64,000 nucleotides of DNA from Bacteroidaceae bacterium (GCA_024401215.1 JAKSLL010000005.1:30387-94386), one strand, 5' to 3'; counted from the stretch's first letter, positions 50,089 through 58,846 are shown. Notes: generated from the letters alone by a model not told the origin. Numbers and translations are program-made.

Positions 50089-50904
50089 TCATTTGTTGAT
50101 TTTAGGAGTTTTTGTTCTAATTATTGGAACTTCATCATGTTCATAACCGCATTTAGCGAGCCACGTTTCAAGTGTATCCCGAGTCTTCATGATGTCAGAT
50201 ATATCGTGCTGAAATAGCGTGATACCTCTTAGACATTTTGAATCGAAAGTTAACTCTCGATATATTCTTGTCTTACCATTGTTAACCTTGAACTTAACTT
50301 CTGAAACAAAGTTGTTGCTATCTGCCAGAAGAGATTCTCGCTGATTACCATTTGTTAAATCAAAATCTTCAAAATAAGATAAGCGCCATTCATTTTCTAT
50401 CGCATAGTTAGGATGCTTCAAGAACGAACATTTTGCCTTTGCTTCGAAATTTAAGTCTTCACGTTCTCCTGTCAAACGAAAAACATGCTCGTAGGCATTG
50501 GTAACAAAAGAAGTTGTCTGCGATTCTGTCAAATATAATACATCCCCACCTTTGATTTTATCAGATTTTTCCACAGATTCTTGCAATAACATATCTGAAT
50601 CTATATGTAGAACGACTTCTGCGTTGTACAATCTACGCATGGAAAAATCATCGTTCTTTTTACAGAAAGATAATACGTAGGGTCTGCAGTTATAGTCATC
50701 CATGTCAATAAAATCAACACCATTATTTTCTAAGACCTCTTGTGCGACAGCAAAACCATATCCAGAGTCAAATGGATCTTCCATATTATCATAACGACTC
50801 GCATGGAATTTTAATCCATCATTATTAATGATGTTCAATGCTGCAATTAATGAAGTATAGTGATATACAATACCGCATGACATTCCATTATCAAATACTT
50901 TCAT
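50089..50904 (-). CDS. DUF2971 family protein
   Basis: The 271-residue protein contains IVYHYTSLIAALNIINNDGL and HASRYDNMEDPFDSGYGFAV, the N-terminal signature of DUF2971, and AIENEWRLSYFEDFDL, a conserved central motif. DUF2971 proteins are frequent in bacterial accessory islands and have no proven activity. No membrane helix is visible. It overlaps the upstream kinase 2 gene by 4 bp, so its expression is coupled to the kinase. Confidence 0.82.
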   Translation of the reverse strand: MKVFDNGMSCGIVYHYTSLIAALNIINNDGLKFHASRYDNMEDPFDSGYGFAVAQEVLENNGVDFIDMDDYNCRPYVLSFCKKNDDFSMRRLYNAEVVLHIDSDMLLQESVEKSDKIKGGDVLYLTESQTTSFVTNAYEHVFRLTGEREDLNFEAKAKCSFLKHPNYAIENEWRLSYFEDFDLTNGNQRESLLADSNNFVSEVKFKVNNGKTRIYRELTFDSKCLRGITLFQHDISDIMKTRDTLETWLAKCGYEHDEVPIIRTKTPKINK

Positions 50905-52445
50905 CTTAATAGTTTTTTAATGTTACCATTTTTATCATATTCTGTGCCTTCGAATGGCACTCCATCTTTCATTTTGCCAACAAAGTAGGTCCCATCAGTG
51001 CGGGTCAATGTACCTTCAGAATAATAATCGTCTGCAAAACTTCCAACAAAAGTTGCTCCTCCTTTCTCGGTGAATTTACCATCGGCTCCATGCATAAGAC
51101 CATTTTTATAAGGACCAATGTATCTGCCAAACGAATAGACTCCTTCACCTATTCCGTTAGGCAAGCCATCAATTACCTCACCTGTATAAGTATAAGTTTC
51201 GCCTGTTGAGTCCTTGAATTTCTGATTAACCACACGATTGCCATTGATGTTCTCAATTGTTTCAAACTTACTTGCAGCAGAAGAAGCAAAATGATAAATT
51301 GCGAAAATTGCTATTATGGCAAATATTAAAAGAAACAGTTTAACACCAAACCTTTTCTTCTTCTTAACAGGTGGAACTGGTGGAGTAGGAGGGACTGGTG
51401 GAGTAGGAGGGACTGGTGGAGTAGGTGGAACTGGTGGAATAGGTGGAGGAGTTTTCCTATTGCCTCCACCTAAAACCAAAGTGTTGTCATTTTGATCATT
51501 TTCTTTCTTAGCTTTTGTTCCGTCACCTCCTGTTCTTAATGTGCATGATTGAGGGATTGTAGAGAGAAAATCCTTCACGGTTTGCGTGCGTTTATTCACA
51601 TTAGGCAACATCGCTTTTACAACAACATCTATGATATTGCCAGAAATACCAAAAGAATGAAGTTTTCTTGCTATGAGCTCATCATCACTAACGATGTCGG
51701 ACGCTGCAGGAGGTGTTTCACGAGTGAGAAGCTTATATAATGTTGAGCCGAGTGCATACACATCAATAGTTGGACGGAATTCTCCGCTCTTTGCTTGATT
51801 GCTCTGCTCAATTGGAGCATAACCAGGTGTGCCAAGACCTATGGTTGTTGATGTTTCTGGCTGACCATTGCTGCTATAGTGCTTTGAAAGACCGAAGTCT
51901 ATGAGGAAGATGTGACCATCGCTTGCACGGCGCATAATGTTGCCAGGCTTCAAGTCAAGATGTAGGATGTGCTTCTCATCGTGCATATACACTAGAGCTT
52001 TGGACACAGATATAATAATGTCCAAAGCTTCATTTTGTGATAGAGATGTATGCTTGATATAGTCGTTAAGGTTCTCTCCCTCAATATAATCCATCACATA
52101 ATAGTATGTGCCGTTCTCTTCAAAAGAGTCTGTCACACGCACAATGTTAGGATGGTCAAGTTGAGAAAGATTCATTGCCTCTTTTTTGAACTTCTGACCG
52201 TAGTTGTACGAGAGGCTTCCATCACTCATGCCAGAAATACTACCATCATCTCCACGAGTGTTTAGCTCTTTCATGAAGAACTCCTTTATGGCGACCTTAT
52301 GTCCAAGGCTTGTATGTTCGGCAAGATATGTTATGCCGAAGCTTCCTTGACCGAGGAATGTTTCATTGTGCTGCGGTATTATTTCCGAAGCATTTAGTAT
52401 TCTATATGTTCCTCCGCGAAGGAGTGTTCCTGTTTTCAGTTGCAT
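50901..52445 (-). CDS. Membrane Ser/Thr protein kinase 2 with proline linker and MORN repeats
   Basis: The 514-residue protein has a complete kinase domain (LGQGSFGITYLAEH 31-44, Lys54, LHLDLKPGNIM, IDFGLSKHY, GTPGYAPIEQ). After it comes a proline-rich tract of PPVPPT units (about 325-350), a KKKKRFG cluster and one membrane helix (about 358-378). The C-terminal 120 residues hold MORN-like repeats (YTYTGEVIDGLPNGIGEGVY, then GRYIGPYKNGLMHGADG). If the kinase is cytoplasmic, the MORN part lies outside and could sense a ligand or the cell wall. It follows the PP2C gene by 4 bp. Confidence 0.92.
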   Translation of the reverse strand: MQLKTGTLLRGGTYRILNASEIIPQHNETFLGQGSFGITYLAEHTSLGHKVAIKEFFMKELNTRGDDGSISGMSDGSLSYNYGQKFKKEAMNLSQLDHPNIVRVTDSFEENGTYYYVMDYIEGENLNDYIKHTSLSQNEALDIIISVSKALVYMHDEKHILHLDLKPGNIMRRASDGHIFLIDFGLSKHYSSNGQPETSTTIGLGTPGYAPIEQSNQAKSGEFRPTIDVYALGSTLYKLLTRETPPAASDIVSDDELIARKLHSFGISGNIIDVVVKAMLPNVNKRTQTVKDFLSTIPQSCTLRTGGDGTKAKKENDQNDNTLVLGGGNRKTPPPIPPVPPTPPVPPTPPVPPTPPVPPVKKKKRFGVKLFLLIFAIIAIFAIYHFASSAASKFETIENINGNRVVNQKFKDSTGETYTYTGEVIDGLPNGIGEGVYSFGRYIGPYKNGLMHGADGKFTEKGGATFVGSFADDYYSEGTLTRTDGTYFVGKMKDGVPFEGTEYDKNGNIKKLLR

Positions 52446-52449
52446 AGAT

Positions 52450-53712
52450 TCATTGTTTTGATGTTTCTTGTTCTTTGTCCTTATTATCTACTCTTTTCTT
52501 AGTAGGAATAAACTTAGATGCATGAGATTTAGAGTTGTGAGATTCAGAAGTATTTGAGTTTTCTGTTTCTTCATTTTTGATTTCTTCTTCATTTGTTGTC
52601 GAAGGAGCATTCTCCTCTACTGCGGTTTTCTTTGTATCGGCATTATCATCAATAGTTTTTTGAGAACTTTCTTTTGTTGATTCCGAAGTAATAATAACAT
52701 CCTCTTTCTGTTCTGCTTTAATAGAATCAGAATCATTTACTTCTACTGTAGTGTCAGATGGTCGAATGGAGAAATAATAGTAAGCACCTCCTGCGATAGC
52801 AAGAATAAGTAGGACTATTATTGCATAAATAGGAAGTTTGCTTTTCTTTGGTGCTTCCTCCTCAGGATAAATCCAAGTACCCTGATTTTTTTCTGGAGAA
52901 GAAGGGTTGTGGGCAATGATCTGATCTTCTTTCTTTAGGACATCATTCACTTCCTTTATATATATAAGATGTGCAGTGTGGTTGTCCTTATTGTCAGCAG
53001 TAACTTCTCGAAGCATTTCCACTTTCTGCTCATTGGTCGTGTTCTCTTTGGTTATGATGTAAAGAAGGTTCTCGTCAGAGGTTTGCTCCAGCATACCATC
53101 AGAACACATGTAGAAGTAATCGCCTGGCTGAATATCAGTAATGTGAGCTATGTCAGCTTTGCTTCTGCGCTCTTGACATGGCTGCATGGCACGGGTGATG
53201 ACGTTCTTCTGTGGATGATTTTTTGCTTCTTCCTCAGTTATTTCTCCTATCTTTATGAGGTCATTGACAAGAGAGTGGTCACGTGTGCGGAAGACAACGC
53301 GAGCTGGCTCGTCTCCCTTTGTTGGTCGCAACTGATACACACGGCTATCACCTATATGGGCAACAGTTGCACCTTCGCTGTGGAAACAGAGGAAGGTCAT
53401 GGTTGTGCCCATCTTTTTTGCTTCTCCATTATCCTTTGTATCGAGAGCGTCGTATGCCTCTTCAATGGCTTGTAGAAGTAAGTCATCTGATAGTGGCTCG
53501 TTTGTGTTCCAGCGTGATAAGATCGTTTGACTCATCACTTCGCATACTGTTGCAGAAGCAACCTCGCCCTTTTCGTGACCGCCCATGCCATCGCAAAGGA
53601 TGAAGATACGATCTTCTGCTGTGGATTTCTCATAGTTTGGGAATATAGAATCTTCCTGATTCTGACGCTGTCCCAGTTCTTGAATTGAATATGTTAGTAA
53701 TTTGTATTTCAT
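52450..53712 (-). CDS. Membrane PP2C-type Ser/Thr phosphatase
   Basis: The catalytic domain (about residues 5-255) has the PP2C metal motifs RQNQEDSIF, FILCDGMGGHEKGE, AHIGDSRVYQLR and FYMCSDGMLEQ. DNHTAHLIYI replaces the usual DNxTxxxV. One membrane helix (about 295-315) is followed by an acidic Ser/Glu/Thr-rich tail. The enzyme would reverse the action of the two kinases. The orientation places the catalytic domain in the cytoplasm. Its 3' end abuts kinase 2, and its 5' end carries a palindromic element. Confidence 0.93.
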   Translation of the reverse strand: MKYKLLTYSIQELGQRQNQEDSIFPNYEKSTAEDRIFILCDGMGGHEKGEVASATVCEVMSQTILSRWNTNEPLSDDLLLQAIEEAYDALDTKDNGEAKKMGTTMTFLCFHSEGATVAHIGDSRVYQLRPTKGDEPARVVFRTRDHSLVNDLIKIGEITEEEAKNHPQKNVITRAMQPCQERRSKADIAHITDIQPGDYFYMCSDGMLEQTSDENLLYIITKENTTNEQKVEMLREVTADNKDNHTAHLIYIKEVNDVLKKEDQIIAHNPSSPEKNQGTWIYPEEEAPKKSKLPIYAIIVLLILAIAGGAYYYFSIRPSDTTVEVNDSDSIKAEQKEDVIITSESTKESSQKTIDDNADTKKTAVEENAPSTTNEEEIKNEETENSNTSESHNSKSHASKFIPTKKRVDNKDKEQETSKQ

Positions 53713-53716
53713 AGGT

Positions 53717-53836
53717 GCCCCCTCCTTACTCCCCCAAGGGGGAGAGATTTGTCCACTGAGGGGAAGTGGATTTTATATTACTAATTTAAAAGCTTATCTG
53801 GTGGGATCCCCCCCCTTGGGGGAGTTAGAGGGGGCG
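53717..53836. mobile_element. GC-rich inverted-repeat element overlapping the FHA gene stop
   Basis: Inverted ends of about 26 bp pair gccccctccttactccccca plus aggggg on the left with cccccttgggggagttagag plus ggggcg on the right; the arms differ at two or three positions. The 120-bp element lies between two genes of one operon, and its right end supplies the last codons (RPL) and the TAA stop of the FHA gene at 53825. Confidence 0.8.
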
Positions 53837-54388
53837 CTTGAAAGTTAATTCAGTGTAACCAATTTTTATGCGGTCACCGTTGTTGAGGATGAGCTGGTCA
53901 TTTGTCTCAATAAGTGTGCCGTTGAGATACGATGGGTTCTTGCCTGCACCATTGCGAAGAATATGAAGTGTTTGTCCACCTACGTTCTTAACTTCTATGA
54001 TTGCGTGGCTTCTGCTCATGTAACGGTCTTCCACATTTATCTGTACTGATGCACTTGACGTAGTTGCTTTTCTGCCTATAGTATTTACGCCAAAACTTAG
54101 ATTATAAGTTCTCCCAAAGTTATCAACTAGCACTCCTGTATTTGGTTGTGATGGTGACGCCCCAACAAATTGCGTTTCTTCCCCATTTGAGACAGAAGAA
54201 GAGAAACCATATTGTGTTTCTTCATTAGCAATAGTCTGTTTGGGAGCATCAACAATTCTTTGGCACTCACCAACCTTGTGTTTTTCCTTACACACAGGAC
54301 AAGTAAACACTGCGTTGTTTATATTAGGATTGTCTGAAAGAATAAGTATCTTTCCGCACTTAGGACATTTAATCTTTATTTCTGCCAT
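53825..54388 (-). CDS. FHA-domain protein with N-terminal zinc ribbon
   Basis: Residues 1-45 carry two CxxC pairs (IKCPKCGKIL and FTCPVCKEKH), a zinc ribbon. Residues about 95-187 form an FHA domain (VNTIGRKATTSSASVQINVE, YMSRSHAIIEV, NGDRIKIGYTELTF), which binds phosphothreonine. A low-complexity linker separates the two. It would read threonine marks set by the neighbouring kinases. Its last codons fall within the inverted-repeat element. Confidence 0.9.
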   Translation of the reverse strand: MAEIKIKCPKCGKILILSDNPNINNAVFTCPVCKEKHKVGECQRIVDAPKQTIANEETQYGFSSSVSNGEETQFVGASPSQPNTGVLVDNFGRTYNLSFGVNTIGRKATTSSASVQINVEDRYMSRSHAIIEVKNVGGQTLHILRNGAGKNPSYLNGTLIETNDQLILNNGDRIKIGYTELTFKRPL

Positions 54389-54459
54389 GAATCCATTTAT
54401 AATTTATTCATTTACAATTACTATTTTAGTTCAAACAATCGGTGGGGAGGGTAAGTCAT

Positions 54460-55185
54460 CTACCACCTCATCACAGCCATATTATCAGGGAACTTGCCCC
54501 ACATGACAGGATGTTGCTTGTCGTTAGATTCTTTCTTAACCTTAGCGCTGACATAGTTGAACAACTCTTTTGCGGTGATAGTGCGATCCTTGTTCTTATC
54601 TGCCCCTCCACGAAGACCATGCTGTAGGGCGTATGTGAAGAATCCGTTTGTCATCTTTGGCGTCTCGATGCTCATCTCGTTGCTGCGGCATGACAGGAAG
54701 AGCATGATGTTATTACTCATAGAGTTGTATTTTGATGACACTTGCGCTCCATCTCTTATTGCTCCTGAGAAGCAAGCGTCAGCAAATACCATCTTATTCT
54801 TGCTCTTGCATGCAGACATTGACGCACTTACATCGCCGTAACTCAAGAATCCATCATAGCATACGAATCCGCCCTTCACCCCATGCCCGCTGAAAAACAG
54901 CACTACAATGTCATCAGCTGTTGCTTGACCAAACATCTTCTTCATCGCATCCTTCACATTGGCAATAGTGGCTTTCTTGTTCATAAGCAGAATGGTAGAT
55001 GCTTGTTTATTCTCTCGATACAACCATTGCATTGTGGCTGCATCGTTATGTGGAAGGCGAAGGTCATTTTTTGTGCCTGGATAGTCGGACACTCCAACAG
55101 AAACGAGATAAATCTTTGCCTCTGCTATGATAGAGGAAAAAATCATCATCATAAGCAGAAGCAAAGGCTTTAATTTGTTATGCAT
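54460..55185 (-). CDS. Caspase-like (C14) cysteine protease
   Basis: The start at 55185 gives a signal-like N-terminus (HNKLKPLLLLMMMIFSSIIA) and overlaps the upstream stop by 8 bp; an adjacent ATG at 55188 is equivalent. The caspase fold shows AKIYLVSVGVSDYPGTKNDL, the catalytic His in LFFSGHGVKGG and the catalytic Cys in VFADACFSGAIRDG. Secreted caspase-like proteins (metacaspase/orthocaspase type) cut after basic residues. Near the end, GGADKNKDRTITAKELFNYV resembles a calcium-binding loop. It could be an effector controlled by the phospho-signalling genes around it. Confidence 0.88.
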   Translation of the reverse strand: MHNKLKPLLLLMMMIFSSIIAEAKIYLVSVGVSDYPGTKNDLRLPHNDAATMQWLYRENKQASTILLMNKKATIANVKDAMKKMFGQATADDIVVLFFSGHGVKGGFVCYDGFLSYGDVSASMSACKSKNKMVFADACFSGAIRDGAQVSSKYNSMSNNIMLFLSCRSNEMSIETPKMTNGFFTYALQHGLRGGADKNKDRTITAKELFNYVSAKVKKESNDKQHPVMWGKFPDNMAVMRW

Positions 55186-55909
55186 CATAATAAGTGTCAG
55201 CGTCGTTGTTATAGTCAGTTTCATCACTTGCTTCATAAGCAAATGTGTCCTGCTGATCTACTTCTTCTTGTTGTGCAAGGTATGCCTGTTCATATTGCTC
55301 CATACCTATGTGCTGTTCAGAAATATCGTAGATTTCACCTTCATCAAATTGCTGGTTGTGGTCGTGATCTATACCTATAACATCTGCAATTCCATCACCG
55401 TCAGCATCAAGGACGGCAGCGATTTCATCACCATCGGTCAATATAGCCAGTTCTTGATGTGCCCCTCCATCTTCAGTTCGCTCATATACACCAAGAATCT
55501 GCACTTCAGGAACTTCCTCATTACTTGTCTGTACAGAATGAGGTTCTGGTTCTTCTTGAGGCTGTACGATTGGATCTGCACCATTGTTGCCAGAGTAATC
55601 TGGTTCTTCAGGGTTGACTAATACTTCTTCTTTTGTTTCTTGTACAGATGCTGGCCTTACCTCTGCTACAACTTCTTCCTGTGTTTCCTCAGCAGAATCT
55701 TCTTGCTCATCTGCATTCAACATGGTTGCAGCAGCTGCCGATGCTGCTCCACCAGCTGCTCCTCCGAATACTCCAGCTGCGACTGTTGCAGCAACTCGCT
55801 TGCCGTTGTTTTCCTTCTTTTCTGACTTTGGTGCTTCTTCTTTCTTTGTGGTTTCTGTAGCCTTGTTTGCAGTCTGTGGCTGCATGATGATTGTCTCTTC
55901 GTTATTCAT
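55178..55909 (-). CDS. Acidic protein with glycine-rich hydrophobic segment and EF-hand-like loop
   Basis: I cannot assign this 243-residue protein to a named family. A lysine/glutamate-rich N-terminus is followed by a small-residue hydrophobic segment (AAGVFGGAAGGAASAAAA, about residues 41-58) that could span or insert in a membrane as a glycine zipper. Then comes a strongly acidic E/Q/P-rich region. Around residue 170, VLDADGDGIADVIGIDHDHN has a D-x-D-x-D calcium-loop pattern. It overlaps the caspase-like gene by 8 bp and has its own promoter. Confidence 0.7.
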   Translation of the reverse strand: MNNEETIIMQPQTANKATETTKKEEAPKSEKKENNGKRVAATVAAGVFGGAAGGAASAAAATMLNADEQEDSAEETQEEVVAEVRPASVQETKEEVLVNPEEPDYSGNNGADPIVQPQEEPEPHSVQTSNEEVPEVQILGVYERTEDGGAHQELAILTDGDEIAAVLDADGDGIADVIGIDHDHNQQFDEGEIYDISEQHIGMEQYEQAYLAQQEEVDQQDTFAYEASDETDYNNDADTYYDA

Positions 55910-55949
55910 GATTTTATGGTATTAAGTTTGACATTTTTGTTAACTGGTA

Positions 55950-55980
55950 CAAAAGTATGGTGCTTGCGTCTGATGACCAA
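55950..55980 (-). promoter_or_regulatory. Bacteroidetes-type promoter inside the signalling cluster
   Basis: On the minus strand TTG (forward caa 55978-55980) and TACTTTTG (forward caaaagta 55950-55957) are 20 bp apart. The leader to the EF-hand-like gene is about 40 nt. It suggests the cluster is read in at least two units. Confidence 0.7.
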
Positions 55981-56027
55981 ATTTCCCATGCTATGTTGTA
56001 GGAAATGGTGGGATTAGTCCACGAAAT

Positions 56028-56756
56028 TCAATGTGTGTATTTGCAACCGCATGCAGAGCACTGCTTGTTGAATTCTATCGAACGATATGGTACAGAACCA
56101 AATGGTTTGCCGCATGCAGGATTTGGACATTTATATTTGGTCGCAAATTCTTCATCAAGATCATGTATTTTTCGCTGTACTGTATCGGTGTTTTTGCCTT
56201 TCATGAAAAAGTATATTGACATAATTAATGCTGTAACAACACATATCGCACGGAAAACAATAGGTATAGGCAAGAGGCCTAATGCCATGCCAAACATTGA
56301 AACAATGCCTTGAACTCGTTGCTGGTTGCCTTTTTTGGCTGCATCATCCTGAATTGCAAGTTTGCGCTTATCATATTCATCCCATATTGTTTGCAGAGGT
56401 TCTAGCGTGAACGTAGGAGGCTCAGGCTTCTTTTCACTACTATTTGCAGAAGCTATCGGTTTTCCTGTTGCCAATTGCAGAATCTGCAGCAAAGGAACAT
56501 TAAATTTTTCCGAGCCAAGCTGAACCTTGCTTGTCGATGAAATGCCTTTTGAGAATACTTGATTGCCATCCACGTATGTTATATTCTGTTCGCGTAGATT
56601 TTCAATTGACATTTTCTCACCCAGAACCACAATCCTGCAATGCTTGCGGCTAACTGATGTTGGCACACTTCCTGCTGCGCCTATATTGAATTCGCGTCCG
56701 TCTGCAATGCAATGAAGACGACGCGCTCCTTCTTCTCGTCCTATAATGATTTCCAT
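56028..56756 (-). CDS. FHA-like protein with membrane helices and C-terminal zinc ribbon
   Basis: The first 90 residues form an FHA-like domain (IIIGREEGARRLHC, VSRKHCRIVVLGEKMSIENL, TYVDGNQVF). The middle carries two membrane helices (about 155-200: GIVSMFGMALGLLPIPIVF and ICVVTALIMSIYFFMKG). The C-terminus has a four-cysteine zinc ribbon (YKCPNPACGKPFG and QCSACGCKYTH). Domain order is the reverse of the other FHA/zinc-ribbon protein at 53825. It follows the LytTR gene by 5 bp. Confidence 0.85.
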   Translation of the reverse strand: MEIIIGREEGARRLHCIADGREFNIGAAGSVPTSVSRKHCRIVVLGEKMSIENLREQNITYVDGNQVFSKGISSTSKVQLGSEKFNVPLLQILQLATGKPIASANSSEKKPEPPTFTLEPLQTIWDEYDKRKLAIQDDAAKKGNQQRVQGIVSMFGMALGLLPIPIVFRAICVVTALIMSIYFFMKGKNTDTVQRKIHDLDEEFATKYKCPNPACGKPFGSVPYRSIEFNKQCSACGCKYTH

Positions 56757-56761
56757 TTTTA

Positions 56762-57157
56762 TTAGTTGTTATTGTTGAGTTTTTTGCTGTTAGCATGCTG
56801 TATCATCAAATCCTTTAGTTGGCGTAAGGCTACTTTAGACACACCTAACTGAAAAGCAAAATGTACCCCATCAGTTACAGTAATGAACTGACGTAGCACA
56901 TTTATATGATAGATGAAATTGACGTTTATGATAAAACGTTTACCTATTCTGATAAACATGGATGCACGTTCTTTCAAACTTTCAGATATGAAGCGTTGCA
57001 TTTCAGACAGGTTCATGCATACAGACGCTTTGAGCTTGTTTACAAGTACAATATTAGTGTAATTGCCATCACCTTCCATGTAAACAATCTTAGAACAGTC
57101 AAAGCGATGAAGTTCATCACGTGTATTTATATAAAGGTAGTCAGTAGCTGTAGCCAT
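56762..57157 (-). CDS. LytTR-type DNA-binding regulator
   Basis: The 131-residue protein is a LytTR DNA-binding domain with almost nothing else. It shows KIVYMEGDGNYTNIVLVNKL, FIRIGKRFIINVNFIYHINV and the tail VSKVALRQLKDLM. No receiver domain is present, so it is not a standard response regulator. As the first gene of the cluster it may regulate the genes downstream. Confidence 0.88.
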   Translation of the reverse strand: MATATDYLYINTRDELHRFDCSKIVYMEGDGNYTNIVLVNKLKASVCMNLSEMQRFISESLKERASMFIRIGKRFIINVNFIYHINVLRQFITVTDGVHFAFQLGVSKVALRQLKDLMIQHANSKKLNNNN

Positions 57158-57239
57158 GATATTGTCTATCTCATCATTCTGCTGGCTACCTTTGCAGAGT
57201 GTTTCTTTAAAATAAGGTTAGACATATATATATAAATAA

Positions 57240-57545
57240 GCGTGGAGCCCTTTCTGTTGCTTGCTCCACATCATGAGGCTCCGGAAATTGCCTGTCCGTC
57301 GAAGCAAGCAACGTTAGCCCCACGCCGTGTAATATAAATAAACATCCTTTTGACTATCAATGACTTTATAATAAGTGATTGAAGCCAATAAGAAATATAT
57401 ATAATACACCCTTGGGGCGTCACGTTGCTTTGTTTTTGACGGACTCAATTGAAATTTTCCGGATTTCATGATGTCAAAAGCAAAGCGCAGTAAACGCCTT
57501 TTATAATATGTTAGCCCTCCCTGACCTACAACGGCGTGGGGGCAC
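57240..57545. other. Structured non-coding stretch
   Basis: Three inverted repeats nest in this stretch. At 57240-57325 gcgtggagccc...gttgcttgc pairs with gcaagcaac...ccacgc. At 57416-57498 ggcgtcacgttgctttg and tttttgac pair with gtcaaaagcaaagcg and aaacgcc. An outer pair joins ccccacgccgt (57318-57328) with acggcgtgggg (57531-57541). No gene is seen in the 587-bp gap. Confidence 0.6.
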
Positions 57546-57744
57546 TTTTACTATATGTTCTTATTTGAAGCAGAGACTATGTATAAATAGAATCAACAAT
57601 GAACAAATAGTTTTGACAAAAATAGTAAATTCTATTTGGTTTTTTGTTACAAATGCGATTTAAATAGAAAAAGATTGCTTTTTGGGAACTTTTTTGTGTG
57701 AATTTGTGTTTCATTTTTCGTTTTTGTACTTAAATTTACATTGA

Positions 57745-58392
57745 TTACAAACTCGGGTTTGTCTTATAATACTTGCACCATATTTTAAGTTCGCATTCTT
57801 TGCAGAGTGGTCTTTGGGCTTTGCATACATATCTGCCGTGGAGTATGAGCCAGTGGTGTGCTTTGGGGATTATTTCCTCTGGTATGTTTTTGGTTAGCTC
57901 TTTCTCTACAGCAAGTGGGGTGGTGCATTTGTCTGATACGAGTCCCAGTCTATGGCTGACTCTGAACACGTGAGTGTCAACAGCCATGGTGGCTTGGTTG
58001 AACACCACTGACAGCATTACGTTTGCTGTTTTTCTTCCTACGCCGGGAAGGGCAACGAGTGAGTCGAAATCTGACGGCACTTCGCCATTATGTCTTTCAA
58101 CAAGCATTTTAGCCATCTGCACGAGATGTTCAGCTTTGCTGTTTGGGTATGACACGGAGCCGACAATGACTACAACATCCTCTTTGGTTGCTTTGCTTAA
58201 TGATGATGCATCAGGATATGCTGCAAACAAGTGAGGTGTTACCATGTTCACTCTCTTGTCAGTACATTGTGCTGACAGCATAACGGCGCATAGCAGTTCA
58301 AAGGCGTTTCCATATTTCAGTTCCGTCTTAGCGTCAGGCATCGCATTTGTGAAATGCTCAATAAATTGTATGTAGCGTTCTTTCTTTGTCAT
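57745..58392 (-). CDS. nth: Endonuclease III
   Basis: Nth removes oxidised pyrimidines and nicks the abasic site. The helix-hairpin-helix LPGVGRKTANVML carries the catalytic lysine, and MAVDTHVFRVSHRLGL the catalytic aspartate. The C-terminal CKAQRPLCKECELKIWC binds a 4Fe-4S cluster with spacing C-X6-C-X2-C-X5-C. The 215-residue length is normal. Confidence 0.96.
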   Translation of the reverse strand: MTKKERYIQFIEHFTNAMPDAKTELKYGNAFELLCAVMLSAQCTDKRVNMVTPHLFAAYPDASSLSKATKEDVVVIVGSVSYPNSKAEHLVQMAKMLVERHNGEVPSDFDSLVALPGVGRKTANVMLSVVFNQATMAVDTHVFRVSHRLGLVSDKCTTPLAVEKELTKNIPEEIIPKAHHWLILHGRYVCKAQRPLCKECELKIWCKYYKTNPSL

Positions 58393-58403
58393 GTAAACAA
58401 AAT

Positions 58404-58442
58404 GTACAAAAAGAAAAGGGATACAATTTCTTGCATCCCTTG
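58404..58442 (-). terminator. Intrinsic terminator after rpmA
   Basis: On the minus strand aagggat pairs with atccctt around a 12-base loop and is followed by tttctttttgt. Confidence 0.75.
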
Positions 58443-58467
58443 TTTTTTAGTTCTTCTACACGAAGCC

Positions 58468-58740
58468 TTATGCCTCAGCAGGAGCTGCAACTGGCTCGAT
58501 AGATACTGTAGAGCGGTTAAGACGACCACGCTTGAAAACTACTACGCCATCAACGAGAGCGTAAAGTGTGTCATCCTTGCCAATACCTACGTTCTTGCCA
58601 GGATAGTGCTTTGTACCACGCTGACGAACGAGAATGTTGCCAGCCTTAACTGTCTCACCACCGAAGTGCTTAAGTCCGAGTCGTTTTGAGTGTGACTCAC
58701 GGCCGTTCTTTGAACTACCTACACCTTTCTTATGTGCCAT
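58468..58740 (-). CDS. rpmA: 50S ribosomal protein L27
   Basis: The 90-residue protein starts [20 protein letters not shown] without the N-terminal extension that needs cleavage in Firmicutes. It contains [20 protein letters not shown], the conserved L27 core. L27 reaches the peptidyl-transferase centre. It follows rplU by about 106 bp, the usual order. Confidence 0.97.
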   Translation of the reverse strand: MAHKKGVGSSKNGRESHSKRLGLKHFGGETVKAGNILVRQRGTKHYPGKNVGIGKDDTLYALVDGVVVFKRGRLNRSTVSIEPVAAPAEA

Positions 58741-58846
58741 TTTGAAAAACTGTCTGAATTAATTAGATTAATGAAATTAAGAATGTCCATTCGGACTTTC
58801 GCCTTGTCTTAGCTGAATGCTGAAGAGGAGGGCGAAGAGCATTGTA

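Noticed and set aside
53717-53836. Terminator between the FHA and PP2C genes
   Set aside because: The inverted arms are about 70 bp apart with no T-run after the right position, so an inserted repeat is a better reading than an intrinsic terminator.
55127-55925. Plus-strand frames opposite the acidic EF-hand-like gene
   Set aside because: They read as Cys/Ser/Leu-rich sequence with no start context, and the minus gene has a promoter and an overlap with the next gene.
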